Shown: positions 1 to 10,180 of the stretch, in pieces
Numbering within the stretch: the first letter of the stretch is position 1
How the letters are laid out: each line of letters opens with the position of its first letter
Assembly: GCF_900142985.1 (NCBI RefSeq)
Contig: NZ_LT670849.1
Coordinates: forward strand, 6,960,501 to 7,024,500
Length of the DNA stretch: 64,000 nucleotides
Source of the DNA: Bradyrhizobium erythrophlei
Lineage (GTDB): Bacteria; Pseudomonadota; Alphaproteobacteria; Rhizobiales; Xanthobacteraceae
Direction: 5' to 3'
Position numbers and translations under genes: made by a program
Notes under the pieces: generated by a model
Told to the model about the DNA's origin: nothing
Seen by the model: the letters and a program-made list of their open reading frames with translations, nothing else
The model's database searches: none

Positions 1-709
1 GGACTTGATTGATTTCCTTTTGAGGCAGGTTAAGGCCCGGCGCATCGATCCCCGTGCCGAAGCCGGCCTGAACGAGCCTTGCGCACTCGTTGATCGTGAA
101 GATGTGTTTTACGCGGTCGCTGATGCGCTCGGTGACGTAGCCCGCGTAATCCGCAAATGCCTTGGCCGTGTCGCGCGACCTCCACCCATCATAACGATCC
201 TGAATCCCCTGAGGGAGGTCCCAGTGATACAGCGTCGCAAACGGCTCAATGCCGTTCGCCAGCAATTCATCCAGCAGCCGCTGATAAAAATCGAGGCCTT
301 TTGCGTTTGGGGTCCCGCTCCCTTCCGGAAATACACGAGGCCACGCGATCGAAAAACGGTAAGCCTTGGCGCCGAGTTCCTTGATGAGCTGAACGTCCTC
401 CTTGTAGCGATGGTAGTGGTCGTTGGCGACGTCAGCGGTGCTGTGATCGATGATCTTGCCGGGCAGATGCGTGAACCGATCCCATATCGACGGGCCGCGA
501 CCATCTTCGTTGACCGCCCCCTCGATCTGATAGGATGATGTCGCCGTACCCCACCGAAACCCCGTCGGGAAAGCTGCCTTGCTGTCTCGGAATAGGCGCG
601 CGGAAGTTGTAGTCTTTTGGGCCGCCTCGGCTACTGTGGCCGACATTCCGAGAGTTGACCACGCGGCAATTTTGGCAAATCGTCGCCGAGAAAGTCCGTT
701 GAAAAACAT
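1..709 (-). CDS. GH1 family beta-glucosidase, Tat-exported (3' end outside window)
   Basis: The first 236 residues of a glycoside hydrolase family 1 enzyme, which cleaves beta-linked glucosides with retention. The ATG at 709-707 opens a twin-arginine signal (SRRRFAK at residues 7-13, then a hydrophobic stretch ending near AEA), so export folded to the periplasm is likely. The GH1 start motif FRWGTATSSYQIEG follows, then YRFSIAWPRVFP and TLYHWDLPQ. The acid/base Glu lies near residue 208 in INEC, where GH1 enzymes normally have NEP, so the Pro is replaced by Cys. The nucleophile lies beyond the window edge. The gene is divergent from the GH17 gene, 121 bases apart, which suggests joint work on beta-glucans. 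Family is sure; substrate is inferred. Confidence 0.9.
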   Translation of the reverse strand, partial: MFFNGLSRRRFAKIAAWSTLGMSATVAEAAQKTTTSARLFRDSKAAFPTGFRWGTATSSYQIEGAVNEDGRGPSIWDRFTHLPGKIIDHSTADVANDHYHRYKEDVQLIKELGAKAYRFSIAWPRVFPEGSGTPNAKGLDFYQRLLDELLANGIEPFATLYHWDLPQGIQDRYDGWRSRDTAKAFADYAGYVTERISDRVKHIFTINECARLVQAGFGTGIDAPGLNLPQKEINQV

Positions 710-830
710 CACGTCACTTGTTGTTGAACGGGGCGGCCTTTATTGGTGATCCCAGTTTGCTATCACGATGTTGCTTTTCGGCCATGGGTAGCTGGACCAT
801 AGTCGACAAGTTCCCAGGAGGATAGAACCA

Positions 831-2468
831 ATTGCTGTTCGCACGCCGCTGGCGCTTCTGCTGATATCGCTGACGATCATTGCCTCGGCCTGGTGGTGGC
901 TGGCCCAGCCAGCCATGCTTGCGCGCGCGCCGATCGATTCGACAGCCAAGCTCGAATGCGTGTCCTACGCTCCGTTTCGTGACGGCCAGACTCCGCTCAA
1001 TCCGAAGCTGGAAGTCAGTGCCGAGCAGATTCGCGAAGACTTGATTCATCTTTCCGAAATATCGCGCTGCGTTCGCACCTATTCCGTCGACAACGGTCTG
1101 AACCAGGTACCTGAACTCGCGTCGGAGGTCGGGCTGAAGGTTCTTCTGGGTATCTGGATCGGCAACAACCGGATCAAGAATGCGCAACTCGTCGACACCG
1201 CGGTTGCACTTGCGGAAAAATATCCGGACACGGTCACGGCGATTGTCGTCGGCAACGAGGTGCTGTTGCACGGCGACATGAGCCCGTCCGATCTTCGCGA
1301 CCTCATACGTTCGGTCAAGGCGCGCGTCAGTGTCCCCGTGACCTATGCCGATGCCTGGGAATATTGGCTGCGCTATCGGGAAATTCAGGATGCCGTCGAC
1401 TTCGTCACGGTTCACATCCTGCCCTACTGGGACAACGTTCCGGTCCGTGCGCAGGACGCGGCGGCGGACGTGGCGACGATTCACAAGCGACTGGCGCTCG
1501 CCTTTCCCGACAAAGAGGTGATGATCGGCGAAACCGGCTGGCCGAGCATGGGACGGATGCGTGAAGGCGCCCTCCCGTCGCGTATCAATCAGGCTCGCGT
1601 GATTTCGGAAATTCTCGATGTCGCCAAACGCGACAACTTCCGCGTCAACCTGATCGAGGCGTTTGATGCATCCTGGAAGCGATACTGGGAAGGGACCGTC
1701 GGCGGCAACTGGGGCTTGTTCGCTGCCGATCACCGAACCCTGAAATACCCGCCTGGCGTTTCCATCAGCAACTACCCGCTGTGGAAGCCGCTGATGGGAA
1801 GCGGGATGATATTGGCAACCTTCGTTTTCGCGGCGGCCTGGTTCAGCCAACGGCGCAAGCCGTGGAAGCCGCGGACCTCGTCATGGATCGCCATCGGTGT
1901 TTCGGCGACAATCGCCGGAATCCTGCTGGGGATCGCCATCGACAAGATGACGTATGAGAGCTTCGGCGCCTGGGGCTGGCTCCGATGGGGTTCACTGCTC
2001 GTGGCCGCCGCCGCTACACCGTTGTTGTGCGCCAGCGCGCTGATGTCCGGCCGCGCGCTGCCTGCGTTTCTCGAACTGATCGGGCCGCGCGACAGCCGGA
2101 CCCGGTCTTTTCCAACATTCGCTCTCGGCCTCGTCCTGATCGGCATCGTCGTGATCGCGACAGGTGCGGCGCTGGGCTCGGTGTTCGATCCGCGCTGGCA
2201 GGATCTTCCCTACGCCGCCCTGACCATGGCTGCGGTGCCGCTGGTTTCGCTGTCATGGCTCAACCGGCCCAAAGCGGGCGCCCGTCCGATTGCGGAGATG
2301 GTGTTTGCCGCAATCTTCATTTTCAGCGCGCTCTACATCGTTTTCATCGAGGGCACCCAGAATTGGCAAGCCGTTTGGACCTCGGGAGCTTATATCGCGC
2401 TGGGGCTCGCGCTAGTCGGAGTCCGCAGCAAGGAAGCGATCGTTCAGCCCGAGCCCTCAAGCGCCTGA
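831..2468 (+). CDS. GH17-like membrane glucan enzyme, probable ATT start
   Basis: A membrane protein with an extracytoplasmic GH17 (beta-1,3-glucanase fold) domain followed by about seven membrane segments. Counting from ATT at 831, the acid/base Glu143 is in VVGNEV and the nucleophile Glu234 in IGETGWPS. Proteins of this build in bradyrhizobia are often annotated as beta-(1-6) glucan synthases and linked to cyclic beta-glucan formation; that role is inference. The first ATG in frame is at 915, but the 28 codons before it encode a hydrophobic signal-anchor and AGGAGG (816-821) sits nine bases before ATT at 831. An in-frame TAG at 789 closes the frame; CTG 792 and ATA 822 are the other rare options. 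Family confidence is high, start confidence moderate. Confidence 0.85.
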   Translation: MAVRTPLALLLISLTIIASAWWWLAQPAMLARAPIDSTAKLECVSYAPFRDGQTPLNPKLEVSAEQIREDLIHLSEISRCVRTYSVDNGLNQVPELASEVGLKVLLGIWIGNNRIKNAQLVDTAVALAEKYPDTVTAIVVGNEVLLHGDMSPSDLRDLIRSVKARVSVPVTYADAWEYWLRYREIQDAVDFVTVHILPYWDNVPVRAQDAAADVATIHKRLALAFPDKEVMIGETGWPSMGRMREGALPSRINQARVISEILDVAKRDNFRVNLIEAFDASWKRYWEGTVGGNWGLFAADHRTLKYPPGVSISNYPLWKPLMGSGMILATFVFAAAWFSQRRKPWKPRTSSWIAIGVSATIAGILLGIAIDKMTYESFGAWGWLRWGSLLVAAAATPLLCASALMSGRALPAFLELIGPRDSRTRSFPTFALGLVLIGIVVIATGAALGSVFDPRWQDLPYAALTMAAVPLVSLSWLNRPKAGARPIAEMVFAAIFIFSALYIVFIEGTQNWQAVWTSGAYIALGLALVGVRSKEAIVQPEPSSA

Positions 2469-2470
2469 CA

Positions 2471-2546
2471 CTAGTGGTCCAGCTCTAACATTCGCATCCC
2501 TTCCCAGCGCGCACTTTTGCGAATGTTAGAACAACGGGACCACTAG
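2471..2546. repeat. Palindromic intergenic element 1
   Basis: Two nested inverted repeats: CTAGTGGTCC (2471-2480) pairs with GGACCACTAG (2537-2546), and CTAACATTCGC (2485-2495) pairs with GCGAATGTTAG (2519-2529). It lies between the convergent GH17 and epimerase genes, so the RNA could fold as a two-way terminator. It lacks a T-tract and shares CATTCGC/GCGAATG arms with the next element, so a dispersed REP-like sequence fits better. Confidence 0.75.
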
Positions 2547-2572
2547 CAATTATGAGTTTCTCGTGGAGCTTC

Positions 2573-2628
2573 GGATTTGACATTCGCAGGACGAGCCCGC
2601 GGCCAGCTCGGGAGCGAATGTCAAATCC
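2573..2628. repeat. Palindromic intergenic element 2
   Basis: GGATTTGACATTCGC (2573-2587) pairs perfectly with GCGAATGTCAAATCC (2614-2628). The right arm contains the stop codon of the epimerase gene. The shared CATTCGC core with element 1 suggests two members of one dispersed palindrome family placed back to back. Confidence 0.75.
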
Positions 2629-3361
2629 ACTCCACTAGGCGCGCTGGCATTCGAAACATCGGATCGAATCCCAACTCGCGCTTTGCCTTTGCTGACGATA
2701 CGGCGTCACCGTCTTCGGCAATGTTATAAACGCCGTTTCCTTTGTCCACCGAGAGCAGCGCCGCGTGAGCAGCGGCATCGATATGAACCGACGGCGGCTT
2801 CGGTGGCGCGTCATACCAGGTGCCGGCGCCGTAGAAATAGCCGTAACGCAACACGACGCCCGCAATATCTGAGGTGTGCAGCACCTCGCGCTCTAACGCG
2901 ACGACGCCTTCCACGGTGAGGTTGCGCGGCGGTCCGGCGGCAATGTCGAAAGGATCGCTCTCCACGCGCGGGGCCCGACCCGGCGCGTAAACAAAGGCGA
3001 TACTCTGGGCGATAACGCGGCGAACGCCGGCCTTTGCCGCGGCCTGCATCAGATTATGCGTCCCGTCGATGCGAAGGCGTCGGTTGGCCTCCTGCCCGGC
3101 TGCATAGCCTGGGGTGCCCGGCGCACTCGGCAAATCCGTAAGCTGGTGAACAATCACATCCGGCCGAGCACGCACCACTGCCCGCGCCAAGCCATCTGCA
3201 TCAAACACATCGACTACGACAGGCTCGATACCAAGCGCTTCCAGGCGGACGGCCTTGGCCGGATCGCGCGTCGACCCGGCTACTTCGTGTTTTGCGTCCC
3301 GCAGCAGCAGCGCCAGCCGCCGTCCGATCACGCCGGTAGCGCCCGCCAGAAAAATTCTCAA
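2621..3361 (-). CDS. NAD(P)-dependent epimerase/dehydratase family protein
   Basis: A 246-residue short-chain dehydrogenase of the extended (epimerase) type, expected to act on a nucleotide sugar or similar substrate in the cytoplasm. The Rossmann glycine motif GATGVIGRR is at residues 7-15 and the chain ends shortly after the substrate-binding region, so it is shorter than GalE (about 330). A typical YxxxK pair is not obvious: the region reads SIAFVYAPGR, where the Tyr is present but the following Lys is replaced. It may therefore be an atypical or non-catalytic member. Its stop codon lies inside a palindrome. It is separated from valS by only 15 bases on the same strand, but no functional link is apparent. 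Confidence 0.8.
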   Translation of the reverse strand: MRIFLAGATGVIGRRLALLLRDAKHEVAGSTRDPAKAVRLEALGIEPVVVDVFDADGLARAVVRARPDVIVHQLTDLPSAPGTPGYAAGQEANRRLRIDGTHNLMQAAAKAGVRRVIAQSIAFVYAPGRAPRVESDPFDIAAGPPRNLTVEGVVALEREVLHTSDIAGVVLRYGYFYGAGTWYDAPPKPPSVHIDAAAHAALLSVDKGNGVYNIAEDGDAVSSAKAKRELGFDPMFRMPARLVEWI

Positions 3362-3376
3362 CAGCGGCTCCCCGCA

Positions 3377-6247
<2,871 letters not shown>

Positions 6248-6444
6248 GTCGGTCGCGGTCAGAGATCAGGAAAGCGGGATTTGCGGGATGCGTTCGGCCT
6301 TCGCGAAGGCCTCGGCGGGAGGCAGCGGGCGAACGCCACAATTAGAGCCCTAAAAAGCCGTCCCGGCTCGCCAAGTCAACCTGACGGCCCGTTCGGAGGC
6401 GAAGATAAGGCTTAAATCGCGGCTGGCAATCTGGCCACGCGCAG

Positions 6445-7194
6445 TTAACGTCCGCGTGAAACCCGCTCGATTTCCGCCTTGACGATGCGTTCCACGAGCC
6501 CCGGCAGGTTGTCGTCGAGCCAGGACTTCAGCATTGGGCGCAGCATTTCCTTAACCAGGTCTTCCAGCGTCCGCGCGTTGTTGCTCAACACCGTGTGAGC
6601 AAGGCTGTTGAACGCCGACTCGACCGCTGACACCGTCGAGCGCGACAGGATGGCCGGCGAATCCATCGGGCTTGGCGGAGGCAGGTCATACGCGGGCTCG
6701 CGCAAAGGCGCCCTCGCAGCCGCCTCCGTGAATTCGAGATCGTCCGGCGGCTCGACCTTCTTGAAGGCCGCCTGAGGTTGCGGATCGGGCAACGCCATCT
6801 CGTCGGTGAGTTCGAGAACGTCGGGTTCGGGCTCCGGCTCGGACGCGCGGATTTCTTCCGGGGTCGTTGCTTCGTCGAGACCGTTGAGGAGCGCATCGAT
6901 GTCGTCCTGGCTATTGGACGCTGACGGCGCGGGGCTCGGGGGCGCAACGGGGGGCGCGGCCTTTACGGGTGCCGGGGCCGGCGGCAGCTCAGGCGCCCGC
7001 GCAACCGGGGCAGGCGCTGGAGCAGGCTTTTCCGGCCTGGGCGGCGGAGCGGCGGCCGCAGGCGTTGGGCTTGCGGGCGCTGGTGGAGCCTTCTCGGCGG
7101 CAGGCGGCTTCGCCTCGTCGTCGGCGATGATACGCCGGATCGACGCCAGAATCTCCTCCATCGAGGGTTCCTGAACCTTTGCAGGCTGCGTCAT
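6445..7194 (-). CDS. popZ: PopZ-like polar organising protein (DUF2497)
   Basis: PopZ forms a polymeric matrix at the cell pole of alphaproteobacteria, where it tethers the ParB-parS centromere and recruits polar regulators. The three-part layout is clear. A short N-terminal helix (PSMEEILASIRRIIADDE) binds clients. A long low-complexity linker rich in Pro, Ala and acidic residues follows (about residues 30-175). The C-terminal helical oligomerisation region contains LEDLVKEMLRPMLKSWLDDN and ends VSRGR. The chosen ATG at 7194 gives MTQPAKVQEPS; a GTG four codons upstream (7206) is also possible. The linker is longer than in Caulobacter PopZ, as is usual in the Bradyrhizobium group. Confidence 0.9.
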   Translation of the reverse strand: MTQPAKVQEPSMEEILASIRRIIADDEAKPPAAEKAPPAPASPTPAAAAPPPRPEKPAPAPAPVARAPELPPAPAPVKAAPPVAPPSPAPSASNSQDDIDALLNGLDEATTPEEIRASEPEPEPDVLELTDEMALPDPQPQAAFKKVEPPDDLEFTEAAARAPLREPAYDLPPPSPMDSPAILSRSTVSAVESAFNSLAHTVLSNNARTLEDLVKEMLRPMLKSWLDDNLPGLVERIVKAEIERVSRGR

Positions 7195-7532
7195 CTCCGA
7201 TCCCACCTCATCAACGCCGTCAACAGCGTTTTACACCAAGCGAGGCAGGTAGTTGCCGGTTCCGGATAGACAGGTTCGGGATTTCATCGCGCCGACCCGA
7301 CTTGTCCCCAGACAAACGCCGCTCGACACATCGAACGACTTTCGCCCTGCCCCGGCGCACCGACGTCCCGCCTCAAAAAATTCGATGCGGCGCGAATCGC
7401 CATGCTGCCCCACAGAACGCTACGTCAGGGCGACAAATGATTGCAAGCAACGCCAGGTCCGTGAAAGCCACGGCAGAGTGGCAACGCCCGACCACTAGAA
7501 CCTAGCCAAGCGTTGCAATAGAACGGCGACGA
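7195..7532. other. Intergenic region between tolC-like gene and popZ
   Basis: These 338 bases contain no convincing coding sequence on either strand. Only short frames with no protein-like composition were seen. The popZ promoter should lie here, but no clear -35/-10 pair could be picked by eye. Confidence 0.5.
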
Positions 7533-8942
7533 TCAGTGGCCGTCGGGCGTGCGAACCCCAAACCAGCTATCGCGTACCTGGTGATAGTGCACGCTGGGAT
7601 CATAGGTCGTGGTCGCAAGACCAAGCACCTGCGGCGCCAACCGTCCCACCGACGACAACACACTGTAGGAAGCCACAACACGATCGTGCTGGGCCGTCAC
7701 CAGCGCAACGCGGGCATTGACCAGGGCCTGCTGGGCGTTGAGCACGTCGAGTGTGGTGCGCTGACCGGCCTTGGCTTCTTCACGCACACCGTTGAGCGCG
7801 ATTTCCGATGCCGTCACCTGCGACTGGGCCGACGCGACCTGCGCCTTGCCGGCTACGAGTTGTCCCCAAGACGTGACGGTGTTGGCGCGGGTCTGATCGC
7901 GGGTCTGTTCGAGAACAAGACGCTGCTGCGCGAGCGATTCTTTCGACTGACGGATCAGTGAATATTCGGCGCCGCCCTGATAGATCGGAACCGAAACCTG
8001 GGCTATCGCAGAAGCCCCGAACTGCCGGTAGACCTGCAGGCTCTGCTCGTAGGCTTGCTGCACCGATGCCTGCACCGTCACCGTCGGCAACAGCGCGCCC
8101 TCGTTCACCTTGACCTGAAGGAAGTTCACGTCGATGCCGTACATCGCCGCAGTCACGTTCGGGTTTTCAATCAGGCTGAGCTCAACGGCCGAAGGAAGCG
8201 TCGTCGGCAAATAGCGATCGACCGGAGAACCCGGCGCCAGCGCCTGCGGCTCGTTGCCGATGATTCGACGGAAGTTGGCCTGCGTTGTCGTCAGCGTCGC
8301 ATCGGCTGCCAGCAGCTGGGTCTTGCCGGCAGCAAGTTGCGCCTCCGACTGGGCCACGTCGGTGCGGGTCACTTCGCCGACATTGAAGCGGTCTTTGGTC
8401 TGCTTCAGCGTCTGATCGAGAACGCGAACGTTGCTCTTGTTCACCTCAACGATGGCGGCGTCGCGCAGGTAATCCATATAGATCGTGGCCGCTGACAGCA
8501 GCACGGTCTGCTCCAGCACGCGCAGAGCTTCACGTGCACCGGAGACCTGGCTCTCGGCCTGGCGCGTTTTGTTGGCGGTCTGGTTTCCGTTGTAGACGGT
8601 CTGGGTCACGGTGAGACCGGCAGAGCGCGGCGGATCGGTACCGTGAACGTCGGAGCGAACGATTTGCGTGGCCGTGCCCCCGAACGTCGAGAGAACGTCG
8701 GTATATTGATAGCCGGTACTCGCCGTTAGCGCGACCTTCGGCCGATAGCCTGACAACGCTTGCGGAACGTTTTCGTCAGTGGACCTAACCTGCGCGCGCT
8801 GAGCATTGAGCTGCGGATTGTTCTGATAGGCGCGCACGAGCGCAGCCTCGATCGTATCGGCCAAAGCCGGCAATGGCGTCGCCAACAATGCCCCAAGAAG
8901 TACCGTCGCCGCAGCGCCGGTTACGACCTTCACCCCATTCAT
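7533..8942 (-). CDS. tolC: TolC family outer-membrane protein
   Basis: TolC proteins are trimeric outer-membrane channels that work with type I secretion or RND/MFS efflux pumps. The 469-residue protein has a cleavable signal peptide (hydrophobic core VVTGAAATVLLGALLATPLP, cut near ALA-DT) followed by TIEAALVRAYQNNPQLNAQR, the standard first repeat. Two internally similar helical/beta repeats follow, each with a run such as ALRVLEQTVLLSAATIYMDY, as expected for TolC. The start MNGVKVV (8942) is preferred over the in-frame start at 9023 because it gives a standard signal peptide. The pcm-like gene lies 202 bases upstream on the same strand, an association I believe is common in alphaproteobacteria. 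Confidence 0.92.
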   Translation of the reverse strand: MNGVKVVTGAAATVLLGALLATPLPALADTIEAALVRAYQNNPQLNAQRAQVRSTDENVPQALSGYRPKVALTASTGYQYTDVLSTFGGTATQIVRSDVHGTDPPRSAGLTVTQTVYNGNQTANKTRQAESQVSGAREALRVLEQTVLLSAATIYMDYLRDAAIVEVNKSNVRVLDQTLKQTKDRFNVGEVTRTDVAQSEAQLAAGKTQLLAADATLTTTQANFRRIIGNEPQALAPGSPVDRYLPTTLPSAVELSLIENPNVTAAMYGIDVNFLQVKVNEGALLPTVTVQASVQQAYEQSLQVYRQFGASAIAQVSVPIYQGGAEYSLIRQSKESLAQQRLVLEQTRDQTRANTVTSWGQLVAGKAQVASAQSQVTASEIALNGVREEAKAGQRTTLDVLNAQQALVNARVALVTAQHDRVVASYSVLSSVGRLAPQVLGLATTTYDPSVHYHQVRDSWFGVRTPDGH

Positions 8943-9144
8943 CCAGGTATTCCAATCATCCTGATCCGGCTCCGAGCCCCTGAACCGGGTCATCCAGTCT
9001 TTCCAAACAGATATCCCGCACACAGCATATGCATCACATCGGGCATACGGAACCCCCCGAAGGGGCAGGACAGTGGGAAACTCCTGAGATGGGGCATCCG
9101 GGCCACACTTGACGGCCCGACTCGCTCGACAGGGCAGCTAACCG

Positions 9145-9810
9145 CTAAAAAACGAAGGCCGGCGGGCGCTCAAGCCCCGGAAGTACCGGTATCGCGGTGT
9201 CGAAAAGCGCCCGATGTCCGAAATCGCCGTGGGAACTGGTCACGATCACGGCCCGTTGCGGTCCGTTCAGAGCGAAGGCGCCGACCAGCCGGCCGCCCTC
9301 CTTGAGCTGCCGGTAGAGGCCGTCCAGTGCGATCTCGGAGGCGCCGTTGAGAAGAATCACGTCAAAGGGCGCATTCGCCGAATCGCCGTCGGCGACGGGC
9401 GCGGTCTTGACCGTCACGTTACCGAAGGAAAGCGCCGCCAGATTTGCCTGAGCCGCCGCAGCAAGCGCGGAATCGCACTCCGTCGCCACGACCCTCGAGG
9501 CCAAACGGGCCGCCACAGCGGGCAAATAGCCGGAAGCGCAAGCGACGACCAGCACATTGTCTGTCTCGCTGATCTCGGCCGCCTGGAGCATTTTGGCCGT
9601 GACCGCCGGCCGCAACAGGAATCGCTTCGCCGCTCCACCCGCACTGACGTCGATATCGAGGTCCAGATAGGCGAGCGAACGCTGCGCCTGCGGAACAAAT
9701 GCCTCACGCGGGATCGCGAGCATGGCGTCGATGATTCGGCTGTCGGTAACATCGCTCGGACGTACCTGGCCATCGACCATCTTCTGGCGCGCGGTCGAAA
9801 AGTCAGACAT
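9145..9810 (-). CDS. pcm: Protein-L-isoaspartate O-methyltransferase family protein
   Basis: A 221-residue SAM-dependent methyltransferase of the Pcm family, which normally repairs isoaspartyl residues in aged cytoplasmic proteins. The N-terminus (FSTARQKMVDGQVRPSDV, then IPREAFVP) is the Pcm signature. The SAM-binding loop is degenerate: VLVVACASGYLPAVAARL replaces the usual VLEIGTGSGY, so Glu and two Gly are missing. This fits the divergent alphaproteobacterial subgroup found upstream of tolC, whose substrate is less certain. It precedes the tolC-like gene on the same strand. Family assignment is strong; repair activity is unproven. Confidence 0.85.
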   Translation of the reverse strand: MSDFSTARQKMVDGQVRPSDVTDSRIIDAMLAIPREAFVPQAQRSLAYLDLDIDVSAGGAAKRFLLRPAVTAKMLQAAEISETDNVLVVACASGYLPAVAARLASRVVATECDSALAAAAQANLAALSFGNVTVKTAPVADGDSANAPFDVILLNGASEIALDGLYRQLKEGGRLVGAFALNGPQRAVIVTSSHGDFGHRALFDTAIPVLPGLERPPAFVF

Positions 9811-10059
9811 TGGAAACCCCGGTGGCAGGCGGTCGTAGCCGCGGGAGATGGAGAAAAATCGGCGCCATCTTTGATACAGGACCTGTCAAAACGCAACATG
9901 ACGGCCGCAATGCAGGGCTCTAAGCCGGGGAATGGCTCCGGGCGACCGAAAAGCACCTCAAGAGCCCGTAGCTCAGCCTTAAAAACTGCCCCATTTGGTC
10001 CTTTGCAAGCACGGAAGGCTTTGTTATACGCTCCGCCCAGCGAACACAGCTTCGCCTAT

Positions 10060-10134
10060 TCCTCGGTAGCTCAGCGGTAGAGCATTCGACTGTTAATCGA
10101 ATGGTCCCTGGTTCGAATCCAGGCCGAGGAGCCA
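10060..10134 (+). tRNA. tRNA-Asn (GTT)
   Basis: A complete cloverleaf: acceptor TCCTCGG (10060-10066) pairs with CCGAGGA (10124-10130), discriminator G, and CCA is encoded at 10132-10134. The anticodon loop is CTGTTAA with anticodon GTT. The T-arm is CCTGGTTCGAATCCAGG. Confidence 0.97.
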
Positions 10135-10180
10135 AAAATCCAAGCCCCCGCTCCTTATCTCCCCCACCGCCCTCGCAGGC

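Noticed and set aside
714..1850. A 378-residue frame opposite the GH17 gene
   Set aside because: The GH17 catalytic motifs are on the plus strand; the antisense frame has no protein-like pattern and would overlap the whole enzyme.
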